Positions 1-6,800 of a stretch of 8,511 bases of DNA are shown piece after piece. The stretch is from Desulfobacula sp. (lineage in GTDB: Bacteria > Desulfobacterota > Desulfobacteria > Desulfobacterales > Desulfobacteraceae): positions 1 through 8,511 of the forward strand of contig JAQICW010000127.1 in assembly GCA_027858355.1 (NCBI GenBank), written 5' to 3'. The position numbers and the translations under genes are program-made. Position 1 is the first letter of the stretch. Each line of letters begins with the position of its first letter. Below the pieces are notes generated by a model that was given only the letters and a program-made list of their open reading frames with translations, made no database searches and had not been told where the DNA came from.

Positions 1-168
1 ACGTGCATTGGATTCCCCATGTACCAATCGGATTTCTTTTGGGGGTTCTATCATTGAATTTACCCAGTTGATCAGGGTGTTCTGGTCTGCGTGGGCAGAA
101 TAGCCTGAAAGGGTATGAATGCCTGCCTTTATGGATGTTTTTTTGTCTATCATTTTGCGGCCCGGAGA
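1..168 (-). pseudogene. C-terminal fragment of a metallo-beta-lactamase (beta-CASP/RMMBL) RNase-like protein, 5'-truncated and cut by the window edge
   Basis: Reading from about 168 down to 1 gives SPGRKMIDKK, then HTLSGYSAHADQ, NTLINWV and IRLVHGESNAR. The signature SGYSAHAD followed about 25 residues later by (L)VHGE is typical of the last third of beta-CASP metallo-beta-lactamase RNA nucleases (RMMBL region). The N-terminal metal-binding HxHxDH part should lie upstream, but instead the frame runs into GAATGCAGG-type repeats and the GGGTCTGACCC palindromes of repeat copy A, so the gene has lost its 5' portion. The ATG at 151-153 falls in the middle of the domain and has no ribosome binding site, so it is not a natural start. 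The gene continues past position 1. Family assignment is good; function of this fragment is presumably lost. Confidence 0.75.
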
Positions 169-182
169 ATGCAGGGAATGCA

Positions 183-220
183 GAATGCAGGGTCTGACCC
201 TGAATGCAGGGTCTGACCCC
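183..220. repeat. Two tandem 19-bp units carrying the GGGTCTGACCC palindrome (copy A end)
   Basis: GAATGCAGGGTCTGACCCT (183-201) is followed directly by GAATGCAGGGTCTGACCCC (202-220), identical except for the last base. Each unit is a GAATGCA flank plus the palindrome. The first palindrome extends to a perfect CAGGGTC-T-GACCCTG (188-202). Further GAATGCAGG copies occur just outside, at 167-175 and 176-182, so the flank itself has been amplified. The block joins repeat copy A to the truncated metallo-beta-lactamase gene. Confidence 0.85.
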
Positions 221-320
221 GATAAGTGTTTGTTTTTATGAAAGAATCGTTCCAATTTGGGGTATTTTTTCCTCTTAGAGCCTTCTTTTTGGGGGCAAAA
301 ACTGCGTTTTAAGGATTTTG
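209..320 (-). repeat. Dispersed repeat, copy A (112 bp, palindrome-ended)
   Basis: Aligns without gaps to 1971-2082, with 103 of 112 positions identical by my count (about 92%). The end at 209-220 carries the palindrome GGGTCTGACCCC. The interior has shared blocks such as ATCGTTCCAATTTGGGGT (247-264) and CCTCTTAGAGCC (271-282), and TTTTTG/CAAAAA arms with a GGGG loop at 286-301. A shorter third copy at 8201-8230 shares only the 30 bp nearest the palindrome. Here the repeat separates the rmlA remnant (ending at 329) from the truncated metallo-beta-lactamase fragment. No transposase is visible, so it may be a MITE- or REP-like non-autonomous element or the scar of a larger one. Confidence 0.85.
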
Positions 321-328
321 CCTGGATA

Positions 329-490
329 TCACATAATTGAATCATGGGATGTGGTGATCACTAAAATCTGTATGATACCTGAGAGCATCGGGGTCTTATC
401 ATACACAGACATAAGCTGTTTGCTGACTGAATAGGTCAACGGATACAGTCGTGTGCCTGAGCCGCCTGCTAATATTATTCCTTTACGCAT
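329..490 (-). pseudogene. rmlA: rmlA remnant: N-terminus of glucose-1-phosphate thymidylyltransferase
   Basis: From the ATG at 488-490 the frame reads 53 residues beginning [19 protein letters not shown] and continuing [11 protein letters not shown]. This is the nucleotide-binding start ([11 protein letters not shown]) of RmlA, which makes dTDP-glucose from dTTP and glucose-1-phosphate in the dTDP-rhamnose pathway. Family members then read PMIYYPLSTLML; here VYDK jumps straight to [15 protein letters not shown], so about eight residues are missing in frame. The frame stops at TGA (329-331), close to where repeat copy A begins. An intact enzyme is about 290 residues, so only the first sixth remains and it cannot be functional. 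The start overlaps the end of the fcl remnant by 8 bases. This may be an ancestral translational coupling or a product of the deletion. Confidence 0.85.
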
Positions 491-991
491 GGGTGCCGGC
501 TTTCTCAATTAAAGCAAGTTCTTTAATGCTGATATCTTTTCCTGTGCCTATGTTGAGCAGTGGCTTATTTTTATATTCGTCTGTGGAGAATTCCTGCTCC
601 ATAATAAATCAGCAGGCATCAGCTAAATCATTGACATGCAGCAATTCTCTTGTGGGGTTGCCGGTTCCCCAGACTATTACCGTTTTTTTACTTTGTGGAT
701 GTAGGACTGGTGGATGATATTGTTCTGGATCATCAGGTTCTGGTAGATGAAGTCTGCTGGATAGGTGTTGTTTGCCATAATGTCGCCGACTTTGCCTGCG
801 GCTAAAAACACATAGTCTGGTTTGTTTTTTTCAAAGTAAGTGGCTAGGGATTGCGTGTCTAACAGTTCCAGTTCGGTGTGGGTGGGTGTCAGAAGATTGG
901 TGTAGCCTTTTTTTGTGAGGTGGCGGATCAGGGCTGAGCCAACAAGGCCTTTAGGGCCGGCAATAAATATTTTAGCGTCTTTTTTTATCAA
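483..991 (-). pseudogene. fcl: fcl (GDP-L-fucose synthase) remnant with an internal deletion, nonsense codon and lost C-terminus
   Basis: The intact enzyme (about 310-320 residues) is an SDR-family epimerase/reductase that converts GDP-4-keto-6-deoxymannose to GDP-L-fucose for surface polysaccharide. The first part encodes IKKDAKIFIAG, the Rossmann GxxGxxG motif in GPKGLVGSAL, and then KPDYVFLAAGKVG and ANNTYPADFIYQNLMIQNN, ending at HKVKK near 690. The frame then shifts into the late region TVIVWGTGNPTRELLHVNDLADAC, skipping roughly 100 residues that hold the catalytic Ser and YxxxK. The junction sits in an A-run. A TGA (609-611) interrupts the late segment; NIGTGKDISIKELA follows, and the last 40 or so residues are absent before the TAA at 483-485. 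I chose the TTG at 989-991 (MIKKDAK, AGGA five bases upstream) because the ATG at 1090 would overlap the preceding gene. Clearly non-functional. Confidence 0.88.
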
Positions 992-1022
992 TGTCTTCCT
1001 GCTTCTTATAGGTGAAACAACA

Positions 1023-1949
1023 TTATTTAATGACCCAATAGCCGCCGGTTTTTTTGCTACCGCGGCGTTCAATAAGGTGCATTTCACCAAGTGTTTTTAC
1101 TTGCCGTTCTATGGTTTTTATTGGCCTGTAGAGAATATCTGATATTTGATTTGCCTGAATTCCAGGATGTTTTTTTATCACAGCCAGGAGAGATTTTAAT
1201 CCCTCATTTAATCCCTCATTTAATCCCTCATCGAGAATATAATCCGTTTTAATGAATTGGATCTGAAAAGAAAGCCCGGGCTCGTTTATTTTCAGCTCAA
1301 TATTGTTATATACGGCTATATCTGAATAAATTTTGCGAAACCCAGATCCCCATTGTTCTATCAATTTACAATCTTTAAAGATGGGGGCAATGGTTCGATT
1401 GCGGATTTCTGACGGTGTGTTTTCCAGGGAATCTGGACTTATGGAAGGCATAAGCGTACCAGGGCTGGTAATTTCCAGCATATCATCAAAAATTGCAATT
1501 TTTATATCACTTCCCAAGATCGAGTAGTCACGGTGAACAACTGCATTTATAACAACTTCACGGATAGCGGTGAGCGGATATTCCCACATATCTTTTCTGT
1601 AAACAAGATTCAGGGTTGAACCCTGAGCAATATTCCGCATAATAAATTTCATGGCCTCTTCAGGTTGTGCAAACACGGGGGCGTCAATTGTTTGTTGATC
1701 AATCATTACAGAAGTGGTTCGGCCTTTGAACCTGGCACATTCAATTTTAGCATAAGGGAAAATCTGTTTCCTGACTGAATTGGATGCAAATAGGATTGCG
1801 GCATTGACGGGATGGATTTCTTCCCGCTCAATCTTGACAAGCTCCAGGGTTTTTAATTGTTCTGTTTTAATTTCTTTGTCAGACTTTTCTTGATAAAATT
1901 TTTTGAAAGAGTCCAGGTCACATTCTTTTAATGCAAGATCATAAGAAGA
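1023..1949 (-). pseudogene. 5'-truncated ATP-binding regulator (AlbA_2-type family; HATPase_c_4 plus winged helix)
   Basis: Family homology runs from about 1946 (SYDLALKECDLDSF) to the stop at 1023. It includes HPVNAAILFASN and ECARFKGRT, an N-box-like REVVINAVVHRDYS, the SPGTL loop and EQWGSGFRKI (a GHKL-type ATP site), then a winged-helix C-terminus ending in RRGSKKTGGYWVIK. Proteins of this family (putative DNA-binding domain, often called RecG-like or AlbA_2 regulators) usually start with about 130 residues of AlbA_2 domain. That part is gone: upstream the frame enters the GGGGTCTGAC palindromes of repeat copy B and meets TAA inside the repeat. The first in-frame ATG (1704-1706, MIDQQTID) lies inside the conserved middle and has no Shine-Dalgarno sequence, so a 227-residue product is possible but unlikely. 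The linker EGLNEGLNEGLK is encoded by 12-bp repeats. The fcl remnant follows 32 bases downstream. Confidence 0.8.
1201..1236 (-). repeat. In-frame 12-bp tandem repeat encoding an EGLN linker
   Basis: CCCTCATTTAAT occurs twice exactly (1201-1212, 1213-1224) and is followed by a diverged third unit CCCTCATCGAGA (1225-1236). On the minus strand it encodes DEGLNEGLNEGL between the HATPase part and the winged-helix domain. Because 12 bp is a multiple of three, copy-number slippage would change linker length without breaking the frame. Confidence 0.9.
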
Positions 1950-1979
1950 CGGGGTCTGACTAAGAAGACGGGGTCTGAC
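1942..1979. repeat. Two tandem 19-bp units at the copy B palindrome
   Basis: TAAGAAGACGGGGTCTGAC is repeated exactly at 1942-1960 and 1961-1979. The second unit completes the palindrome CGGGGTC-T-GACCCCG (1969-1983); the first is cut after GGGGTCTGAC. The period is the same as at copy A although the flanking bases are different. The first unit begins inside the truncated HATPase regulator gene. Confidence 0.88.
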
Positions 1980-2082
1980 CCCGTTAAGCGTTTGTTTTTA
2001 GGGGAGAATCGTTCCAATTTGGGGTGTTTTTTCCTCTTAGAGCCTGCTTTTTGGGGGCAAAAACTGGGTTTTAAGGGTTTTG
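1971..2082 (-). repeat. Dispersed repeat, copy B (112 bp, palindrome-ended)
   Basis: Ungapped match to 209-320 with nine differences. The palindrome end faces the truncated HATPase regulator; the other end (2082) lies about 30 bases downstream of the hicA remnant's stop. The end of homology at 2082, shared with the end of copy A at 320, marks the likely element boundary. The frame open on the minus strand through both copies (ending GSDP) differs mostly at amino-acid-changing positions, so I do not regard the repeat as coding. Confidence 0.85.
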
Positions 2083-2113
2083 TATCTTGAAACCATTCTT
2101 GAACTGAATGCCA

Positions 2114-2327
2114 TTATAAATATTTTTTAAATTTCGATGCAGATAAACCAGCATCTTTTGCAATACCACCCATAGTAAAAGCATTTTATTGGGTTTGCTC
2201 TTGGAATTGTTATTATTCTTATACCATCTGATATGACAATATGCTTGCCTTGCCTAACTACTTCAAATCCAGCTTTTTTGAGAGCTTTTATTGCATGCTT
2301 GTGATTAATTCCAGGTATTTTAGGCAT
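2114..2327 (-). pseudogene. hicA: hicA toxin gene with a +1 frameshift in an A-run
   Basis: HicA is a small double-stranded-RNA-binding-fold mRNA interferase. From the ATG at 2325-2327 the frame reads MPKIPGINHKHAIKALKKAG, then VVRQGKHIVISDG and ITIPRANPI, including the GKHxxxSDG motif with the catalytic histidine. After NPI the frame goes wrong (KCFYYGWYCKRC, stop at 2127). Removing one A from the AAAA run (plus-strand TTTT 2184-2187) restores NAFTMGGIAKDAGLSASKFKKYL with a stop at 2114-2116. That gives 70 residues, the normal HicA length. This is a recent mutation or a homopolymer sequencing error; the catalytic part lies before it. The start overlaps the hicB stop by 8 bases (2320-2327), so the pair is one operon with antitoxin first. 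Confidence 0.88.
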
Positions 2328-2529
2328 ACTCTATGTTGTCTATCTGAATTTCCCGCATCTCTACCCCTTGAAGCTGTTTGTCAACCACTGCAAAATAGTC
2401 AGTAATGGCATCTTTGATATTTTTAATTGCTTCCTGCTCGGTATCTCCTTGTGACCAACAACCAGGAAGGCCTGGGACTGAAACACTTATACCTTCTTTT
2501 GACCGATGAAGTGCAATTTTATAAATCAT
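2320..2529 (-). CDS. hicB: HicB-family antitoxin (short form)
   Basis: 69 residues: MIYKIALHRSKEGISVSVPG, then LPGCWSQGDTEQEAIKNIKDAI and DYFAVVD. The pattern of a beta strand, VPxLPGCxxxGxTxxEAxxNI and an acidic helix is the partial RNase-H-like fold of HicB (UPF0150), which binds and neutralises HicA. This short form has no C-terminal ribbon-helix-helix or HTH DNA-binding domain, so autoregulation, if any, would need the complex or another factor. The ATG (2527-2529) has AAGGA (2536-2540 on the complement) six bases upstream and a strong promoter beyond it. It overlaps hicA by 8 bases, suggesting translational coupling. The gene looks intact. Confidence 0.88.
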   Translation of the reverse strand: MIYKIALHRSKEGISVSVPGLPGCWSQGDTEQEAIKNIKDAITDYFAVVDKQLQGVEMREIQIDNIEYA

Positions 2530-2545
2530 GATAAATCCTTTTTTA

Positions 2546-2558
2546 AAATATTATATTT
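2546..2558. promoter_or_regulatory. Candidate operator palindrome upstream of hicB
   Basis: AAATAT-T-ATATTT is a perfect 6-bp inverted repeat with one central base. It lies between the -10 element (2565-2570) and the hicB ribosome binding site, about where transcription should begin. Position and symmetry fit an autoregulatory site for a TA operon. The surrounding DNA is very AT-rich, so chance is possible. Confidence 0.3.
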
Positions 2559-2564
2559 AAAGAT

Positions 2565-2594
2565 AGTATATATTTTATCAATGGTCAATGTCAA
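2565..2594 (-). promoter_or_regulatory. Sigma70-type promoter of hicBA
   Basis: On the minus strand TTGACA (complement of 2589-2594) is followed after 18 bases by TATACT (complement of 2565-2570). This is a full -35 match and a near-consensus -10, about 36 bases upstream of the hicB start. It is the best promoter I see in the window. Confidence 0.65.
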
Positions 2595-2715
2595 AGGGTG
2601 CTTGGGGTCAGGCTTGCTTTGTTGTCGTTGTTGGGGGGTAAAGTATCCCATACCTGCTGCAAACTTCCTCCAGATTTCAGGAATTAGAATTTGCTAACGA
2701 TAGGTTTAAACTCAA

Positions 2716-2962
2716 TCAGGGACAATCAATAATCTCAATTTCGATTTTTGAAAATTGCTTTAGCAGTTTAAAATCTTGATCAAATGTTAGCAATTTATCG
2801 CAATATTTTTCAGTAAATTTCAAATGAATGATATCGTTTATATTTTTTCCAAAATTTATCTTTAATAAACAATTCCCGAATGATGGACTGACTAAGATCC
2901 ATTTTTACCGAATCTTGATTGACAGAAGAATAAATGAATATGTTGGTATCAAGATAATGCAT
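2716..2962 (-). pseudogene. PIN-domain (VapC-like) toxin remnant, internally deleted and frameshifted
   Basis: From the ATG at 2960-2962 the frame reads MHYLDTNIFIYSSVNQDSV, the classic PIN start with the first metal-binding aspartate in YLDTN. It continues to a TGA at 2810-2812. In another frame, from about 2850, NDIIHLKFTEKYCDKLLTFD and QDFKLLKQFSKIEIEIIDCP follow, ending at 2716. This is the C-terminal PIN segment with the aspartates of TFDQDF. About 82 codons remain where such toxins normally have around 130, so the middle, with the conserved acidic residue and central helices, is missing. PIN toxins are Mg-dependent RNases. This copy should be inactive. Its start overlaps the candidate antitoxin frame by 14 bases. 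Confidence 0.72.
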
Positions 2963-3044
2963 CGTTCATATCATTCATTATCTCATCAATATTTATACTT
3001 TTTTGTACTGTGATGGATTCTGCATTTTTAAAAACCTTCTCCAT
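2949..3044 (-). CDS. Possible antitoxin (or its C-terminal remnant) upstream of the PIN toxin
   Basis: A 31-residue frame starting MEKVFKNAESITVQKSINID and ending in MNDMNDALS overlaps the PIN toxin start by 14 bases. This is the arrangement usual for VapBC-type operons. The same frame stays open upstream to about 3145 without an obvious start (ELLLFPIKQD, IPFANKKAKLL), so the visible part may be the tail of a longer gene that lost its beginning. I recognise no DNA-binding motif and no clear ribosome binding site. Assignment as an antitoxin rests on position only. Confidence 0.35.
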   Translation of the reverse strand: MEKVFKNAESITVQKSINIDEIMNDMNDALS

Positions 3045-3140
3045 CAATAGTTTAGCTTTCTTATTTGCAAATGGTATGTCTGTATCCTGTTTAATTGGAA
3101 ATAATAGCAGTTCTAATTTCTGAGATCTGGTTTTGGGACG

Positions 3141-3170
3141 CAGATTTTCTCAGATGGACTCAGATGGTTT
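3141..3170. repeat. Three 10-bp CAGAT-start units
   Basis: CAGATTTTCT, CAGATGGACT and CAGATGGTTT follow one another exactly in phase at 3141, 3151 and 3161. A related GAGATCTGG lies at 3122. The block sits between the methylase remnant's stop and the candidate antitoxin. It looks like a short degenerate intergenic repeat whose period matches one helical turn. No function is evident. Confidence 0.55.
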
Positions 3171-3856
3171 ATTTAATTTTTGCGATCAGTAGTGTTCTTC
3201 CGATGGTTCCGAGGATGCGTTTGTCCTGCATTTTCTGTACCTGGTTCCCGGTCAGGCGTTCTGAGGACAGGGGGCATTCTATGCGAAAAATTGTTTTCCA
3301 TCCCGTTTCTGATAAAAGGCTGTGGTAGTCAAATATGGTGATGGCTTTATCAGGTTTTTCTTCTGCGGCGGGTGTGGATTCAAAATCACGCCAGTCAGCA
3401 TTCAGGAAAGCCAGGGTGGTTGTTGGTTTTGCGTGTTTATGGGCCAGGGTGAAAAAATCTTTAAAAAATTGTTTGTAGTCTTTTTTTGTGTAGGAGGATA
3501 TGGAGGGGATATCCTTATCTGCTTTTTGTTCGTATTCCTTGTCCCCAGTCAAGTTCTTTGAATTTTTCCTGATCAGTCTTTCCCTGTAATCTTATGGCCC
3601 AGGTAAGAGCAAGGTCCATCTGGTAATGGGCGGCTATGTATTCCATGTTATGGCCCTGGGTGAGCAAATTACCAATATTGCCAAAATTTGCATTATTGGT
3701 AATTTGAGAAATACTTTGCTGATTTATCACCACTGTTTCTAAGATCTTTTCATAGGGCCATCCAAGGCGGCTCAGCCGGATGATAATGATGTTTCTGTTT
3801 GTTTTTTGACGGGCACGGATATCAGTAATCCTTGCGTTGTTGTCAATCCTTGGGCA
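3169..3856 (-). pseudogene. DNA methylase remnant lacking its catalytic centre
   Basis: The first frame (from about 3847, no start codon; preceded by TAG at 3857-3859) reads NARITDIRARQKTNRNIIII, then RLSRLGWPYEKI, an HTH-like segment, TQGHNMEYIAAHYQMDLALTWA and KFKELDWG, and then runs to TAA at 3515. A second frame takes over at about 3550: TGDKEYEQKADKDIPSISSY, then LAFLNADWRDFESTPA, CPLSSERLTGNQVQKMQDKR and LGTIGRTLLIAKIK, stop at 3169. From memory, both halves match the N- and C-terminal ends of one family of orphan DNA N-methylases with a ParB-like or HTH front. The middle, which should hold the SAM-binding DPMAGGG-type motif and the DPPY catalytic motif, is absent, so the gene is dead. 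Its 5' end is also missing: it begins 24-33 bases after the NRPS stop. Confidence 0.7.
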
Positions 3857-3879
3857 CTAATGTTTTATCTGCTATAAAA

Positions 3880-6800
3880 TTATTTGGAATTTCCTTCTAT
3901 CTCTTTAATTATCGTTTTTATCTGTTCAGGTTTAAACCATTCTGAGTGACTTGTATTTACATTAATCTTTTTGACTTCGCCTTTGTAATATATTCCAAGT
4001 TTAGGAGAGTATTTTTCTACCCAGTTTTTTGAATAAGATAAAAGTACACGCCCATAATAGGGTATGGGCATGTAGGGATTGGATGCGCATGCCTCGTAAA
4101 AAACATTTTCCATGGTTCTGAACTGTATCGCTTCCGGAACAGGCTTTCCGAGGGTGATATACAGGCGCTCCTTTATACCATCTAAAGAAGTGTAATAATA
4201 AAAAATTTTGTTTTTAATTCTTGAGATAATTTTCTTGAATATATGCTCAATACCCAATTCATTCATTTCATTTATTTGTTTCTTTACAAATGATGACATC
4301 CCATCAGTTTGCTTCTCCTTAACTGAAGCAGTTTCTTTTTTCTCCCAATTATCATCAATTATCACAAGCAACTCAACCTCTTTATTCATATTTGTAAGCT
4401 GACATGCAACTTCATGGGCTACTATGGAATTTAGACATTCTCCCATGATTATATAAGGCCCGGAAGGAAAAAAATGAATGATGTCATTAATACATTTCTG
4501 GGCAAGCTGCCAGACATCAAGGGAAAGTGTCTTGTCCTTTTCAATATCATAAAAATGAATAAAAATAGGAGCATGGTAAAAAGGATGTCCCATGAGATCT
4601 GCTTTTTTATATGCCTGGGCACTGCCCACAGAATTACCAATTAAAATTATGGGTGTCTGGTTTCCCTTTTTACTGATTAATCTCTGGGTATTAACCTGTG
4701 AAAGTTGAATTTCTCTTTCAATTGTTTTAGCCAGTTTTCTTATTGTTGAAGATTTAAAAACAGCAATCACAGGAATGGAAACATTAAACTTTTTTTCAAT
4801 GGCACTGACAAGTTTAATGGCATAAAGTGAGGAACCGCCAATATCAAAAAAACTGTCGTCAGGCCTAGAAACTTCAAAATTAAGTATAGTCTCCCAGATT
4901 GTTTTCAACTCTTTTTCATATGGATTGTTAAAAAGATCGCTGTCTGGGCTTTCAACATGTACTCCTGATGATTTTGGTATTTTTAGAGCTTTATAATCAA
5001 TTTTACCCGAAGAAGTATAAGGAAGGGACTCTGTAATAATTAATAATGATGGGACCATATATGCGGGCAACTTGGATAAAAGCCATGCCCTGAACTCTTT
5101 TATGGAAAAGTCTGGTTTATCTTTTTGCCTCACAACAAGAAATGCTGCAATGGTATTATTATTATCAGAATCTTTTGAAACAGCTATTGCACATTCTGAG
5201 ACCGCAGTGTGAAGCAAAGCTGTTTTTTCTATTTCACCCGGCTCAATCCTGAATCCCCTTATTTTGATCTGCCGGTCAATTCTTCCATAAAAAAGGATTC
5301 CAGTTCCGGCAAGCATTTCCACATAGTCACCGGTTTTAAAAAAAGTTGTTTCCGGGTTCAGGTTTTTAAATTTTACAAAAGATTCAGCCGTAAGCTCTTC
5401 TCTGTTTAAATATCCCCTTGCTGTCTGGGTACCCCCGATATAGAGTTCTCCCCGCGTGCCTGGTAAAGCTGGCTGCTGAAACTGGTTTAATATACATAAA
5501 CTGACATTGGGGAATGGCGCACCAATGGATATTTTTCCTTTTACAGATCCGGATGAAAGATCTGCCCATGTTACTGCAATAGTGGTTTCTGTAGGGCCAT
5601 AGGTGTTAATCAGCCTTATATTTGCATTTACATTATTATTCCATTTTTCAACCTTATCGGAATTTGCTTCATCTCCTCCAATTATTATCAGCCTTATATC
5701 TTCAGGCATGGTTAATGTGTCAATCTCATCAGCAAGCATATGCCAATACGATGTGGGAAGATCGAGCACGCTGATATAATTTTTTCTGCAAAAATCAATG
5801 AACTCAAAAGGAGTATGAACAACACCCCGGGGCTTCATTACAAGAGTTGCCCCGGAAAAAAGAGTGGGAAATATCTCTTCTGCTGATGCATCAAAACTGA
5901 TTGATGCAAACTGCAGAATCCTGTCATGCGGTCTAATGTCATAAATTTCGCTTGCAGATCGTGTAAAGGCAACTAAAGAACTGTGCTCCACCATTACCCC
6001 TTTTGGTTTTCCTGTTGATCCGGACGTATATATGATATATGCCATATTTTCTGGCTCTATAATAGTATTGGGGTTGGCAATATCCATTTTCTTGATTTGG
6101 GCCATCTCTTGATCAAGCAGAATAATAGTAGCATCTTTTGAATTTATTCTATGCTCGTGGACTTTTAATGTGATAATAATCTGCGGAGCGCAATCATCAA
6201 TAATATAATTTATTCTTTCGTCAGGATAATCAGGATCAAGTGGAACATACGCACTGCCGGATTTTAATACCCCAAGAATAATTGCAATGAGATCTGCATC
6301 CTGTTCAAGCATAAGAACAACTTTCTTTTCAGGCATTGCACCCAGTTTGATGAGTAAATTGGCTATTTGATTTGCATATATGTTTAATTCGCCATAAGTC
6401 AAACTGTTTTTATGGTCAGTTACAGCTATTGTATCTTTGTTCAGTGAAGCCTGTATTTCAATAAGATGATGTATGCAGCTGTCAGGTCTGGTATGGATCT
6501 TATGGGTGTTTAATCTCTGGGCAATTTCCTTTTTTTCCGGGTTCGTTAATATAGAAACATCCATGAGCTTTGGATCAAAGTTTTCAGAAAATGCTCCGAG
6601 AAAGGTGGTAAAATGTCCCAGTATCTGCTTTATTGTACCCGCATCAAATCGCCTTCTGTCATACTCTATGGCAGCAGAAAGCTCATTAACTCCACTGATG
6701 GTTAAAAAAAGAGAGGCAGGGGTTCTTTCAAGCAAAGACACATTTGAGCAGGAAATTTTTTCTTTGTGCCCCTCAAGTGCCGCGTCAATGGAGTGATAAT

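Noticed and set aside
609..611. TGA in the fcl remnant as a selenocysteine codon
   Set aside because: The gene is already broken by a large deletion and a lost C-terminus, the family has no selenocysteine here, and I see no SECIS-like hairpin. A nonsense mutation is simpler.
451..717. Plus-strand open frame of 88 codons
   Set aside because: It is antisense to the fcl and rmlA remnants, whose minus-strand translation gives clear family motifs. It has no recognisable motif of its own.
677..1090. Minus-strand start at 1090 for the fcl remnant
   Set aside because: It would overlap the conserved C-terminus of the HATPase regulator by 68 bases and adds residues not found in the family. The TTG at 989-991 with AGGA upstream fits better.
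2600..2625. GGGGTCAGGC-type sequence as a fourth copy of the dispersed repeat
   Set aside because: Only eight bases (GGGGTCAG) match the core, the second palindrome arm is absent, and none of the adjoining GATAAGTGTT block is present.
2595..2715. Minus-strand frame reading PEIWRKFAAGMGYFTPQQR upstream of hicB
   Set aside because: It is short, has no start or known family that I can name, and is interrupted by the hicBA promoter. It may be a gene relic, but I cannot support it.
2828..3013. Plus-strand open frame of 61 codons
   Set aside because: It is antisense to the PIN toxin remnant, with no motif or ribosome binding site.
4065..4680. GNSVGS near residues 1070-1075 of the NRPS as the thioesterase nucleophile motif
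   Set aside because: It falls right after the first core strand, at the position of the HPAGG-like loop of thioesterases. GECLNS lies at the proper place, with the Asp 27 residues later.
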